From assembly GCA_031216915.1 (NCBI GenBank), contig CM062289.1, positions 387,044,674 through 387,108,673 on the forward strand: DNA of 64,000 nucleotides. The letters are read 5' to 3'. This stretch comes from Pictodentalium vernedei (Eukaryota; Mollusca; Scaphopoda; Dentaliida; Dentaliidae). A program made the position numbers and the translations under genes. This document shows positions 1-11,650 of the stretch, in pieces; position 1 is the first letter of the stretch; each line of letters starts with the position of its first letter. The notes beneath the pieces are model-generated. The model was not told where the DNA came from. It did not search any database and was given only the letters and a program-made list of their open reading frames with translations.

Positions 1-12
1 TTTCCTAGTTAG

Positions 13-13
<1 letters not shown>

Positions 14-43
<30 letters not shown>

Positions 44-68
44 CATGACCACCACCACCACCCAGCCC
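14..68. repeat. Simple repeat: poly-C, CA and CCA runs
   Basis: A run of C is followed by about seven CA units and then ACC triplets. It is ordinary microsatellite sequence and codes for nothing I can recognise. Confidence 0.9.
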
Positions 69-496
69 ATTGGGAAACTTTAAGGAGAGTGATGGCATGT
101 GAGAGTGATCGCTCTCCTATCCCTACTATTAACTAGTAATCACCTTGTGATAATCAGAATAATTAATGGGAAACTGAAAAAAGATTGTGATCATTTGTAA
201 TTTTGGAGGAAGAGAGACTTTGGGACACTTTTTTGTGGAATATCCAAAATCTTAGTCCAATGGAATAAGATCCTTTAGGTGTATAATGATGAAATTAGAT
301 GTAAAAATGAAGGATTTTTAGGTTTTAATTAATATGCGGGAGAGGGTTAGTACTGGTAAGTTTAACAGTGAAAATTGAGTCGGACGTGTTGGATATCCTT
401 AAACTGTTCATTTTTGAGTGCTGGGAGGAGAGGAGTGGACCTCTGGAGTAATGGCTCTACTTTCATTTTTATTAAATAATTAGCATGGTACTATTA
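69..496. other. AT-rich stretch, nothing recognised
   Basis: No long open frame, no repeat shared with the rest of the window and no RNA-like fold was seen. Confidence 0.5.
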
Positions 497-635
497 GTTA
501 CCCCATGTATGATCACGTGGTACAGGTTTTTACCTACCCGAAGCCAGCCATATCCCATGAGGCCGAAGGCCGAATGGGATACGGCTGGCTTCGGGTAGGT
601 AAAAACCCGTACCACGTGATCAGACACGGGGTAAC
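497..635. repeat. 139-bp palindrome with paired E-boxes
   Basis: GTTACCCC at 497-504 pairs with GGGGTAAC at 628-635. The arms continue inward through GATCACGTGGTAC and CCTACCCGAAGCCAGCC to a short loop around GAGGCCGAAGGCC. Each arm holds a CACGTG E-box (514-519 and 613-618). It looks like a foldback MITE, but no clear target duplication was seen. A cruciform or hairpin RNA is possible, and regulatory use of the E-boxes is speculation. Confidence 0.75.
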
Positions 636-826
636 GAATTTATCTATTGACTTTCCGTTTTAGAAGTACAATCTATTTCATGTGTGAACACACACAGCAT
701 GAGATCTTTTATCTTCCATTGTTGAGCCGTACAGGTTTCTGTGGAATTTCTGTGCAAAAGAGTTTTTGTGAAAATATGCCGATATGACTAGTATAAAAAA
801 AATTATTGAATTTCTTTTTTTCTTTT

Positions 827-921
827 TTGTCTCAAAAACATAGCTTATGAATCCCACATTGGAGGGTACTCGACAAGCTCATTCCAATAAGGGGTCATGA
901 GCTATATTTTGGAGATAAAAA
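827..921. repeat. Decayed core of T1 foldback MITE
   Basis: It resembles the inner hairpin of the T1 family: TGTCTCAAAAACATAG, then an attenuated ATTGGA...GAGCTC...ATTCCAAT centre, then GGGGTCATGAGCTATATTTTGGAGA. The TTAA-flanked outer ends are missing or unrecognisable. Confidence 0.6.
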
Positions 922-2016
922 ATTAAAATATAATACATGTACACTGTAAAACTGGAATGACGCGTCTTCTATGGGGTATGGACAATTTGTAGATTTCGGA
1001 ACGAGGCTTCCACTGGGTATGGGAAATTTGTCAGTGGCTGGGCGGACATATCGTGGGTTTCAATGAATATGGTCTCATACCACGTATCTATCAACCAATC
1101 AAATCAAAAAATTCACTTTAGTCAATAGATAAATGTAAGTATATATTTTCAGGATATTCCACATATCTGTTTTGAAATAAAAGTCAGTAGGGGGCTTCGT
1201 TTCTGGTACAATGTACATGTATATGAATGATCATAACAAAAAATTTTCACCTGAATTATTTGGCAATGTCTTGAAGTGCCTTCTGTACATTTTATGGCCA
1301 ACAATTTAGGAAAGTTGAAAATTGTTCAAGACCAAAACAGAAAAAGACTGAAATTTTCAGGTCTGTGGCATACTTTATAAATTAATCATTCTTCATATTT
1401 ATCTTTCAAAATAATTAATCTTTTATCAATTATTCGTTCAATTTCTAAGCATTTAAAGGGAGTAAATATTACCGATTAAATGACTCAGTAAAACAAATCA
1501 ATTTTGCCATGAATGATTGAATGTCAATTAATCAAATATTTGTGACAGCCCTACTTTGTCTCCTGTGTAAACAAACATGGCAGAACTGTCTTCTCAAAAT
1601 GCTTTGCAAGTAAAAAAAAAAGTATTTGTTTAAAAAATATGGTGATTGATTGTTTTAATCCCATAGTGCCAAGATAAGTTGTATTATGCCAATTAGGCAA
1701 GGTAGGCATTTCAAATGGGAAACACATTTTTCTACTGCTATGGAATGTGTTGGACCCTCAGGATATTCCACAGCAAACATTTATATTACAGCCTCAGACC
1801 CATACTTTGGGTCCAAGTTTGAACTATATTCATTGCATAGAAATGGCGAGATGGGAAGTACCCAGTGATGCAGACCATACCAGGCCTCTGGTGGTGGTCT
1901 GGTCCAAAAAAAATACTATTATAGTGGTCCGATACATGGGAAGATGATCCAGATTTTATACCCCCTGCAACTAGTTGTGGGGTATACTGGAATCATCTTG
2001 TCCATCCATCCGTCCG
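922..2016. other. AT-rich stretch, no gene
   Basis: Open frames here are short and look random. A near-repeat of GGGTATGGNNAATTTGT occurs at about 975 and 1015. From about 1955 to 2016 the sequence resembles the start of a satellite-bearing element (GGAATCATCTTGTCCATCC), into which SINE S1 may be inserted. Confidence 0.4.
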
Positions 2017-2256
2017 TTTATATTTATTTATTCATTGGGGTTTAATGACACTTTTGACAGCTAGGGTCATCTCATGTATGACAGTTTTACAGGTGGAGGA
2101 AGCTGGAGTACCCGGAGAGAACACCTGAGCAATGGCAAGCAACTATGAGACTCCCCAACATACTAACTCCACACCATGCAGGGTAAGCCAGAGTTAGCAT
2201 TGGTTGAACCAAGTGCACCATTGACGTGCAGTACGTGTTAGTCCACAACTCCCCTG
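2017..2256 (-). mobile_element. SINE copy S1, head missing
   Basis: On the minus strand this is the 3' body of the SINE that recurs at 20264, 26942, 31608, 38884 and 62037. It carries the conserved GTGTTCTCTCCGGGTACTCC block, then a tail ending in AATAAATATAAA. The pol III promoter head is absent, so the copy is 5' truncated. Confidence 0.8.
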
Positions 2257-2304
2257 CCCATCCATCCATCCATCCATGTGAAGACATAATTTTTGTTATT
2301 GACA

Positions 2305-2592
2305 TAGATTTTTCTCAGACGTTTAGGGTTCAATTGTCCTCGAAACTTCACTACCACCATGGGAACCTGTGCACCTGTGATTATAGTTTTGATCAGACTT
2401 TTTTGCCAGAGTCATGCCCCTTTTATCTTAGAATGCCTGGATTTTGTCCGTAGATTTTCTCAGGTGTTTAAAGGCTGATTCCTTTGAAACTTGGTATGGA
2501 TGTTCACTAGTATTGAAACCTGTGCACCTGCGAGTATAGTTTCAATTGGACTTTTTGGCCAGAGTTATGCTCCTTTTCATCTTAGAATAATC
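2305..2592. repeat. Two tandem units of about 146 bp
   Basis: Unit 1 (2305-2450) and unit 2 (2451-2592) both run from TAGATTTTTCTCAG through GAAACCTGTGCACCTG and TTTTTGGCCAGAGT to CTTTTCATCTTAGAAT with scattered differences. The size suits the satellite monomers carried by the Helentron-like elements elsewhere in the window. The host element's ends were not identified. Confidence 0.75.
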
Positions 2593-3016
2593 ATGGTGGC
2601 AGGGTGGGGGGTGGGGGTGGGAGTGGGAGTATAGACAGACCCATCTAGGACAGTCACACTTCTTGTTACCACTGGAATAGCCAAAGGCTATCCATTGCTG
2701 TGTTTTCATTTTCAACTGATTTAGGGAATTTTGACACATTCCATGTATACATTCTATGCTGGAGGGTGACTGCAGGTTTTTTAGTGAATATCAGACATGT
2801 CTGATGAACTGCTGTCAACAAAAAGTAAAGAATTCTATCAAGGATTATGGCTTTTTATTACTTTCCAAAGTGTGATTTACTGGGATTTCCCGGTTTGATT
2901 ATAAACAATAACTTAACAAGTGAATTATGCAATCAACAAGTGAGTCATGTATCCATGCACGCAAACGAAGACACTTCGCAGTGGGTGTAATGGGTAATGG
3001 GGACTTCATTGTTTTT
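2593..3016. other. No gene recognised
   Basis: It holds a G-rich GTGGGAGTGGGAGT run near 2605-2630 and otherwise unremarkable AT-rich sequence. Confidence 0.4.
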
Positions 3017-3248
3017 TTAACCCTTTACCTAACATAAAAAGCAGACGACACTTGCAAAAAAAAATTCTTGAATGACTATTATTTTTAATTTTTGTCTCAA
3101 AAACATAGGTTATGTTGATGAGCTTGTTCTAATAAGGAGATATAACCTATGTTTTAGAGACAAAAAATGAAAAAATAATGAAAATTAATTGGCGAGATTC
3201 GAGAATAGGGCTGGCCGTTTTTGGCCGTTACGTTAGGTAAGGGGTTAA
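3017..3248. mobile_element. T1 foldback MITE, copy A (piggyBac-like, TTAA)
   Basis: It is bounded by TTAA at both ends, with CCCTTTACCTAAC inside the left end and GTTAGGTAAGGGG inside the right. The T1 structure is a short terminal inverted repeat, an unpaired subterminal part (AGCAGACGACACTTGC on one side, GGCCGTTACG on the other), then an inner hairpin around TGTCTCAAAAACATAGGTTATG. This copy has a decayed centre. TTAA duplication plus CCC/GGG ends is typical of piggyBac; the assignment is inference. Confidence 0.85.
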
Positions 3249-3285
3249 ATAATATAATTATCGTTAATAATGAAAAGTAATAAAC

Positions 3286-3445
3286 AGAGTAATCGCTTGA
3301 CTGGACTGGTTATGTGAAATAATTGATTCGAGGCATGGGACTATATTGTAAAACACTCAAGCGCATTCGTACACTCGTGTTTGTACAACGTCCCTCACCT
3401 CTCATGAATTATTTCACGTAACCAGTCCAGTCAAACGATTACTCT
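3286..3445. repeat. Foldback element with arms of about 42 bp
   Basis: AGAGTAATCGCTTGACTGGA begins the left arm and the right arm ends TCCAGTCAAACGATTACTCT. Pairing runs through ACTGGTTATGTGAAATAATT. The 70-bp centre is unpaired. Probably a MITE; no family was assigned. Confidence 0.8.
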
Positions 3446-4256
3446 CTATGTAAGAGGCAAATTTAGATGTTCTCATTCTGGCATTTAGTGGAACAAGTCT
3501 GATACTCATTTAAAACAGCTGAGCATAATCTAGTTATAGTATGTAATTTTTCTGGTACATGTATGTACCATATCCTAGAGACCTGTACCACTCTGGCATG
3601 AAAACAACATAAGAGCCTCAGGCTCAGTCCCAATTGTGATTGGGTAAGTATGTGTACTGCAGTAAAATTTGTTGGAAATTTAGAACTTCTAAGACTAAAT
3701 ATGTCCCATAAAGCTAATATGCCATACAGATGTAAGTATACAGACTCATACAATATCACTTTTGAAAGTCTTTGGAATTATTTGGATGTGTGGTTCTGGT
3801 TGGAAATGTTATTCTTAAACATGTATACCTTAAAAACATAGGATGAAAATTTTATTTCCAGAGCATTCCACCAACAGTTCTTCAACAATGATGAGAATCA
3901 TAGAATTCTGGTGGTCATTGTGTAATGTATGTGGAATTGTTAATTGTGTACTCTTACCTGCCTAATAATAGTGATGGCTGAATAATAGTGATGGTCAGGA
4001 TATTTGAGTGAATATAATAATAGTGATTGCATTTTCCCCCTATTCCTCAATGCCAAATAATAGTGATTGCTGGGATTTTTTCTCCCAAATTAATAATGGT
4101 GTCAACACTATTATTAGCCAGGTGAGAGTAGTTAAGTGTGATATATTCATGGTCGATAAGTCTGGGTAGCGAATACTTGGGAACAGAGTGTTTATCATAT
4201 GAAACTTGAAAAAAGCATCCATATAACCAGATGGAAAAAATGTTTACTGTACCATG
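3446..4256. other. AT-rich stretch with short AATAATAGTGAT reiterations
   Basis: The phrase AATAATAGTGATGG or close variants recurs about five times between 3963 and 4110, and the segment ends with the complementary ACACTATTATTAG. No supported gene. Confidence 0.5.
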
Positions 4257-4301
4257 CATTGTCATTTAAAATTGTTCTTGATACAATTTTAAATGACAAT
4301 G
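4257..4301. repeat. Perfect 19-bp stem with a 7-nt loop
   Basis: CATTGTCATTTAAAATTGT pairs without mismatch with ACAATTTTAAATGACAATG across TCTTGAT. It is too short and too AT-rich to be called a microRNA precursor. It may be a relic of a foldback transposon. Confidence 0.7.
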
Positions 4302-4419
4302 ATAAATTTGAATTTAAGGAATATCTGAGGTGAGAATTTTCAAAATAAACAAAATTCCATTACTTATATAGGCACCTTAAATATTTCTATCTACCAAAAG
4401 ACAACAAAATACATTTTTT

Positions 4420-4545
4420 TAGTGGGTCGAATTCACCAAAAGTGGGTCGAATTCACTTCAGGTCGCAATCACCAAACTGGGTCGAATTCACCAAAGTGGA
4501 TCAAAGTCAAGTCACTTTGGGTCGAAATGGTTGTGGGTCGAAATC
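4420..4545. repeat. Reiterated GTGGGTCGAATTCACCAAA motif
   Basis: At least six imperfect copies of GGGTCGAAWTCACCAAA occur in about 120 bp, separated by short links. The layout resembles the subterminal motif arrays at the ends of the MULE elements at 15357-16650 and 60101-61060. No partner end or transposase was found nearby, so it could be an orphan MULE end or a local minisatellite. Confidence 0.6.
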
Positions 4546-6312
4546 ATCAGTATTCTTCTAATCCACGTACAAGTACATATACCGTCAAAAATTGTCAACA
4601 TTTTCTGTCGCAACATAAAAAACCTGTGCACTATTATTTTCATCTTCAATTAGTATTCTCTGTCGAGACAAGATTAGTTTTATTCGAACGAACGCTAATT
4701 AACTGGGAAAATGGCTTTATTAACTTTCCTTCATGAGATTCTGTTCACACGGTGACGTCATGATTGTGATTGACATTTCGTTGTGTGCGCGTTGTAATCG
4801 ACCCTGAAACGGGACTTTTTCAAGCAGCTGCCTGGGAATAACCAATAAAAATTGCAAATAGATTTCTGAGTTATGTTGTTTACTTATTTGTAACAACCAA
4901 TTCTCTTCAAGTGACCAATTAACTCGAATAAAAGAAAGTAAATCAACCAATGAATTAATCGGATAATAAATTTGACCTATTTGTATACAACGGAATTCAA
5001 ACAAATTTTTTGAAGGAAGCGCCTCTGAAAACTTTGATCTATCGTTTGATCTGTGGGACTTTTTAAAACTTTTAAGCAGGATATAATATTGTTCATCACT
5101 GATTAGACCCAGAAGAACGAGTTTTTGTTCATTTTTTTCTTAAGTTATATTAAATTGATTTTAATCTGGTTACGGACAATCAACTGTTCTTTTATGTTTA
5201 AATCTTGAATCGACCATTCATCAATAAAAAATGCAAGAATAAAAGTTGAAATATAAAAATGGATAAGCCCTCCACACAGTATAGAAACGAGAAGGTAAAA
5301 TAATAATTTGATATTGAGATGTACCTGTAGGGAAGGGTGACCGCGACGTTGAGGGATAGGTGCCCTGGTATTTGACTAATTTGTGGACTCGTGAGTCGTG
5401 TATAATTCATAAAGTTGATAAACAAATCTGCAATTACAACTTGTTTTGGTCCATAAATGACCCATCCGACATTTGGTCACTTCGGAAAGGATGTGTTTGA
5501 TAGGATGAGGGCTACAGGAAAACAAAAACTTTTAGTTACGAATAACCTTTTTTTTTTTTTTATTTTTCCGTGAGTGTCGTCTGGTGTTGGTGGTGGTGAT
5601 TTGGGGGGGGCATTGCAACATCTTCTTTACTAAAGGTTTTAGTACACTGGGACAAAAGTTTAATACATTACATTGAAATTAAATGGCAGTTAATTGCATA
5701 GCCAGGGCCTGCCAAAAAATATGGAAGATGTATTTAGGCCTATAATGTAATCTGAAACCGTAGGTTCTACAATAGGCCTTCTTTAAATTGCAACTCATTT
5801 TTTGCTTCCAAAACCTGTACAGCGCATGCACGATTATAAAGGCGTAGGAGGAGATTTGCAGTACACGATGCCAGTGTGGTTGGGTGTACAAACAGCTCCA
5901 CCCCCCCACCCCCACATTTGAATTTGAGTGATACAGCCCTATCAGGGTGGGGGGGGGGGGGTATCAGTTGATGGGTTTGTTGAGCTTTTTCTGACCAATC
6001 TGGGTCCATGATTTTTAGAACCAGTAGCCTGTTCGGCCTTGAGTATCTCAATTTAGACTAATTGCATATTCTATTTATGAATTTAAACATTTTAGATAAT
6101 CAGATAATCCAAGGTTCTTCAGGTTCCCCGTGTTTTTTAAGAAATAAAGACTTCAAGTGTTTTTTTTTTAATTATTTTTTAATATACATCAAGAATCAAG
6201 ATACAACTAACAGTAAAACAAATGGTTCATATGACAATTGCACCAACCAGAGTTAAAATAAAAAAATATAAAACAAAGCTCTCATATCCCATTTGGATAA
6301 AAGATTCACAAC
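4546..6312. other. No gene recognised; homopolymer runs
   Basis: It contains T-runs near 5550, G/C-runs near 5604, 5900 and 5950, and short open frames on both strands that look like chance. No splice-bounded coding segment or shared repeat was identified. Confidence 0.4.
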
Positions 6313-6563
6313 TTAACCCTTTACCTAACATGAAAAGCAGACGACACTTGCAAAAAAAATTCTTGAATAACTAATTTTTTTCATTTTTTGTCTCAAAAAC
6401 ATAGGTTATGACCCCTCGTTGGAACGAGCTCGTCGAGCTCGTTCCAACGAGGGGTCATAACCTATGTTTTTGAGACAAAAAATGAAAATATTTTGAAAAT
6501 TAATTGGCGATTTTTGAGAATAGCGCTGGCCGGTTTTGGCCGTTACGTTGGGTAAAGGGTTAA
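6313..6563. mobile_element. T1 foldback MITE, copy B
   Basis: A well-preserved copy flanked by TTAA (6313-6316, 6560-6563). Ends are CCCTTTACCTAAC and GTTGGGTAAAGGG. The inner hairpin is nearly perfect around GGAACGAGCTCGTCGAGCTCGTTCC and would fold as an arm of more than 40 bp. It is nearly identical to copy E at 36794, which suggests recent spread. Confidence 0.9.
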
Positions 6564-6734
6564 AAGGCCTTCGCAAGTTGAGATGCCAAAAATGTTTTTT
6601 TTTAAAAAAAAACAATCAATCACATGGGCTTTGCTTTATGTCACTTCAGCAACTTGTCTACACCATGACATGCCAGTTTTAACGCTGGAGCAAAGATCTA
6701 GCATGTGGTTACTTTACTGAAAAAGTTATGATTA

Positions 6735-7020
6735 ATGCTTAATAATCAAGGATGTTACTTACCATCCAAATACATCACAATTTATGTTCCCCGCGGATAC
6801 CCCGAGGAGTAAATCATTGCATGTTCACTGTGGTAAACAGTCTCTGATTTACTGGTAAAATAGGACCCAGTCAACACTGCTTGGGAGATGCAAACCCTCT
6901 CTAAAATGGGCAACATGCCTTATTGACGTCCACCCTTGGTCTTGAGTTGATACTCATGTTGTAGTAATGATTAGCCATTGTGCAAAAATATGTGACCTTA
7001 AATACCAATAGATAAATAAA
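6735..7020 (+). repeat. Dispersed repeat R8 with SINE-like tail
   Basis: It shares with 62697-62962 the sequence GTTCACTGTGGTAAACAG, a TTTACTGGT block, ATGGGCAACATG, and the end GCAAAAATATGTGACCTTAAA followed by AATAAATAA. The same tail ends the SINE family on the opposite strand, so both may use one LINE partner. Reverse-strand partial copies lie at 16985 and 21336. Confidence 0.7.
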
Positions 7021-7650
7021 TCACAATTTGTGTATTAATATTATCATATAGGCCTATTGACAAGGCTGAAAAGTCTGGAAAAGTGCTAAAAAAATTGATA
7101 TGATGCTGAGAAGGGTGGGTGTCCAAAAAACGTGTGAATTTTTTTTTTTTGGCAGGATATGGGGGTGAGCATCCAAAATAACCCGGAAAAATATGCGTAA
7201 ATTAAATTATGCGAGTGTCGCCTGCTAATTAGTGTAGGTTTTGGTGGGACATAAATGGTTAGTAGACTAGGCCATGAATATTTAGACTTGTTTTTATAAT
7301 AAGGAACTTTCATCATGATAATCCGTTGTGTAGGCCAATAAAATGTGAATTAGGCCCATATTATTGCATGTTACTTGCCCCCTCCCCCCCCCCCCCATTC
7401 TCTTCCCGTAAGACAGCCTCGTCCAAATGTTACATGTGATACTCTTCTTGAAAAGAAATAAACATCCGACGCAACATTGTAAAGTTCAGTGCAACTATAC
7501 TCTCCCAAAAAAGAAAGTGTGCATGCTAAAAAATAACACTAAAAAAAGATATATATCATTTTCATTCATGGAAATTTTTTTCAATCACAGATGAATCAAT
7601 TTGTGACCAACACGAGAAATTTCATTACGCTACGACGAATACTTTTGGTG
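7021..7650. other. No gene recognised
   Basis: AT-rich, with a C-run at 7380-7397. No shared repeat was recognised. Confidence 0.4.
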
Positions 7651-7835
7651 CCATGGAGAGTCAAAGACACTAAGGGTCAAACACAAAAGTCACACACTCA
7701 ATATCTGGTATGACCTCCGTCTGCATCGACTACTGCTGTACATCTACGCCTCATGGAAGCGAACAAGTTAGCATGGAAGTGTTGTGGGATGTTGTTCCAT
7801 ATTCTGATAAGCTGTGTTTGGAGTTCCACAAGCGT

Positions 7836-8717
7836 TTACGGTGCATGGGGAAGCCGGCGTAGCTGACGTTTCATTTCGTCCCATACGTGCTCAATGGGTG
7901 AGATATCGGGCAAATTTGTGGGCCAGGGAAGAACATCCACTTGTTGTTGCTGTGCACAGATAATGTTGAACAACACGAGCTGCATGGGGTCGGGCGTTGT
8001 CCTGCTGTAGAATGACGCCGGGGCCGTGACGTTGCAGAAATGGGACAACAACAGGTGTAAACACTTCATCACGATATCTGGCTGCATTGAGATTGCCATC
8101 AATGACCAGCTCAGTTCTGTTACAGGCAGTGATGCCACCCCACACCATGAGAGACCCTCCCCCATAACGGTTTTGCTCCACGACACATGGATCTGCGTAG
8201 CGTTCGTTTCGACGTCTGTACACTTTCTGGCGGCCATCTGATGATGAAAGATGGAAACGACATTCATCTGTGAACAAAACACATCGCCACCAGTGTAAGG
8301 GATGCCTGAGATGTTGTCTACACCACTGCAGTCGAGCATGATGATGATGTAACGTCAAAATTGGACGAATTGCGGGTCTTCGAGGACGTAAGCCATATTC
8401 GTATTCTCTCAGCCGGTTGATTACTGTTTGAGGATGTATCCGTCTCAGGTTAGGGATGTTCCTGGCTGTCGTCATTGCCGTTTGTTGCCGGTTCCGGAGA
8501 TGGACGACACGGATATACCGATCTTGTGCAGGGGTGGTAACTCGTGGTCTCCCGAGCGAGGTCGGTCTCGAACGTCATCATGTTGTGCATGTCGATGGAC
8601 TAGCCTGTTTACAGTGTTACGGTGGCAGTTCAAATGCTGGGCAACCTCTCTGTGTGTTCTGCCAGCTCTAATCATCCCCAGGGCAAGGAGACGTTGATTC
8701 ATTGTCAATCTTGGCAT
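7836..8717 (-). pseudogene. Broken Tc1-like transposase (Tc1-1)
   Basis: Three collinear frames together give most of a Tc1/mariner-type DDE transposase, which cuts and pastes its own element. The N-terminal part (8717-8472) has a helix-turn-helix: LLALGMIRAGRTHREVAQHL. The middle frame (8475 down to about 7955) holds the first catalytic Asp in FTDECRFHL and the second in ILQQDNARPHAARV. The third frame (about 7960-7836) holds the last acidic residue in LPDISPIEHVWDEMKRQLR. Frameshifts near 8475 and 7955 break the gene. Short matching segments TGGAGAGTC outside it (about 7657 and, inverted, about 8835) may be worn terminal repeats. It is a dead copy unless supplied in trans. Confidence 0.88.
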
Positions 8718-11650
8718 GCTAATGTGGAGTCGTTTTAACAGCAGCGCAAGTTTGAATGTGAACGATAGGAAGGCCTTACTTTAGTGTTTAAATACTGAAG
8801 GATTCACACTGCTGCATGAATTTTCAGACTCTCCACGTGCAAAACAAGCCTTTTCACAAACGTGCAGCACATCATTTAACGTTAATGCAATTTTAATGGG
8901 GAAAGCTGTTTTTGTGTTCAATATAACTTATTCATGAACAGGTTAACACTCTTTACACCTACGAAATTATTTTTTTGGAGTTTGATCAATTTCTGCAATG
9001 CACACTTTCTTTTTTGGGCGAGTAATTTATTATTTACAACAATGAAGACAATACCATTTACGTTTTTTTGGTGTTTTTTTCCAATTCCGACACATGTCCA
9101 ATGGTACCAATTGACACATTTATCACAGCCTATTGATGGCGGCTCATCTGTACATTCTTTATTACATACACCACAAGGATAGGAACTTTGTTTCTTCTTC
9201 ATTGCTTTCAAAAGTTGTGATGGTGACACGCGTTTGTTTTTGCATGTTTAATATTCTTTTGGCAAGGTTTGAAATTCCTGGAGTTCCTTTCTGATGACTT
9301 AATAAGGAAAGCTTATGACACTTACCAGTATTCAGTTCCGCAGTGTTTATCACCTCTGTTGCATCATTAAGGTCTTCTCTTGCAATATTTTCTAAACATT
9401 TGTTTTTAACCTTTGGTGCTGTATTAAGTCAAGTTTTATTGTCTTTTTCAGGTGCAGTTTCCAAATTTTCATTTTTCGAAGCACACTGAGCTGATAATGT
9501 TGAGTTAGTTATGAGTGTCTCATCAATAGCAGCAGCAGCAGTTGTATTTAACTTTGATATTTCATTTGATGAAGAAACTGATGAAAAGGATGAATGAGAA
9601 TTCATGTGTTGTTTGAATTTCAATTCACTGTTGAATGTAATCAGTTTTTTATATTCTGTAAAACAAACTGAACATGCCATATTTTGTTCTCTGTGGCATA
9701 CTGCAATGTGTCGATCCAAAGCTTTTTTCCCTTGACAGTGATAAATTGGCTTCCTGTTTTCATTGATACATTTAACACACATGATTGGGCCTATTGATGC
9801 AGGAAAACAGTTTATGTTATTTTTGTTAATTTCTGTTTTGCTGGCTTTTTTTGTCTTTCTGCTAGGTTTTTGTGTTTTTTGATTCAAGCCTAATCTAGGT
9901 TTTATTTTTTTTAGTTTCAACTGGAATTGGAGTATTTTTTAGGGTATTGGTATTCTTGTGAATTTCTATTCCCAATGTTTCAGTTCCATCTTGGATTGCT
10001 TTCTCCAAACCTTGTCCTCGGTTTACAGCCTTTATTCTCTTCCTACCACCATGCCTATCTCTGCTATTACTAGGGAAATGAACATCAGGATGGTAGGGAT
10101 CTTCGCAAGACTCAAGGTCTGGTTCATGAAGTGTTTTTCCCTCTCTTATTGGTCGATTTTTTCTCCTGAATCCTAAATTATGAGGAAGTCGTTTGGCTCT
10201 TTTACCAGCTGTGTTTTTGTTTATTACTGGCTTTTGATATAAACAGTTCAAAATTGATGGACCATTATCCCCTGTAAGCAAAGTTTCTGGGTTTTTCATA
10301 TATGACTGATCTATAAGCTGCTGGAAATAAGAAATGTTATATTCTGAAAGATTCTTAATTGGCTTTGCATTTTTTGTTGCAAGATATTGTGGAATATCTG
10401 GTTTTCTTTGAAAGTACAATTCAATTAGTTTTTTTGAGGATTCCTCTTGCATAACATATGAAAGACAGGCATAGAGATGTTTACAGTAGTATGGCTGTCC
10501 TTTTTGTATGAAAGCTAAACAAGTACAGATTCCAAGGTGGATGTTACAAAGGTATGGACATGCGAATGTATCTGCTGATGGTACATTAATATCAGATGGT
10601 AAATATTTCAGAATTTCAGTTTTGTAGAGATCGAAAGCCATAAAAGTTAATTCTCGGATGATGCGTTTTGCTCTGCTCAATGTGTCATATCCATGTTCAT
10701 CAACAAATTCTTTACATTCTTTGTTCAGGTCAAGAAATGGTCGCAGTAAAGTTTCAATGTTATCAATAATATCTGTCCAATTGTCTTGATCAAGTTCATT
10801 ATCATTTGGAATTTCAGTAGTTCGTATTTTCTGTACAAAAAACCACCCGTGGTTCTCCCATTCATCTAGTATATGAAGTCTTACATTGTTTTTTATTTCA
10901 ACACCACTATTTATTTTTCTAACTTCTTTTGCTTTGTTTGTCATGTGAAAATATTGGGAGTTCTTTTCTTTTGTGTCATGAGAATCTCGAAACAATGTTT
11001 GGTCGAGTAAAATATGGACTTCTGATGGTAAACGTCTGTTTAAATGTTCTTTAAAATCTGTATCATCAATGTCCCGGAATTTTCGTTCTGTAACATTATT
11101 TGTTAATATGAGTGAATTTCTCCTTTCTGCTTTTGGAACCTTGAATAAAACTTCAGCAGTAAATGTTTCTTTCTACGCTTCTGATTGGAACTAGTGGTTA
11201 TGAAGATATCGTAGAAATGTATTTTTTCAGTGGATGGTAGTAGTGCATCGGGTATAATTTCCAAAACAAAATTCTGAAATGACATACACAGATTATTTCT
11301 CATTTCCTCATTCCATGAGTACATAATGCATTTGAAGTCAATTTCAAGTGGTAATAAGAACATTTTCAAGTTTTTGTCATCATTAATATGTATTCGGTAA
11401 GCACTTAAAGCATGATAGTTGCATAATGTTTTGAATTCCATCCAAGCTCAATAATTGCTTTCCTGATATCATTTGCTTTGTCATGTTCAACCATTGGTAC
11501 AAATGTTGCTGATTCAGAACAGGGTCGAAACCAAAACCATCCATTTCCGTCATCAAATATATGCAGTCGTCGTTGATGTGAGCAGTTGTTGTCTGTGCAT
11601 TTCATATTTTTCTTCACTTCAAGTGTTATTTTGTGTGTCTTACTATCTTC

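Noticed and set aside
4257..4301. A microRNA precursor
   Set aside because: The stem is only 19 bp, perfect and very AT-rich, in a region full of transposon foldbacks. Typical precursors have longer, imperfect stems.
7836..8339. A 167-codon frame starting MLDCSGVDNISGIPYTGG
   Set aside because: Only its last 45 codons or so are real (the C-terminal Tc1 motif). The rest is the wrong frame opposite the middle transposase segment.
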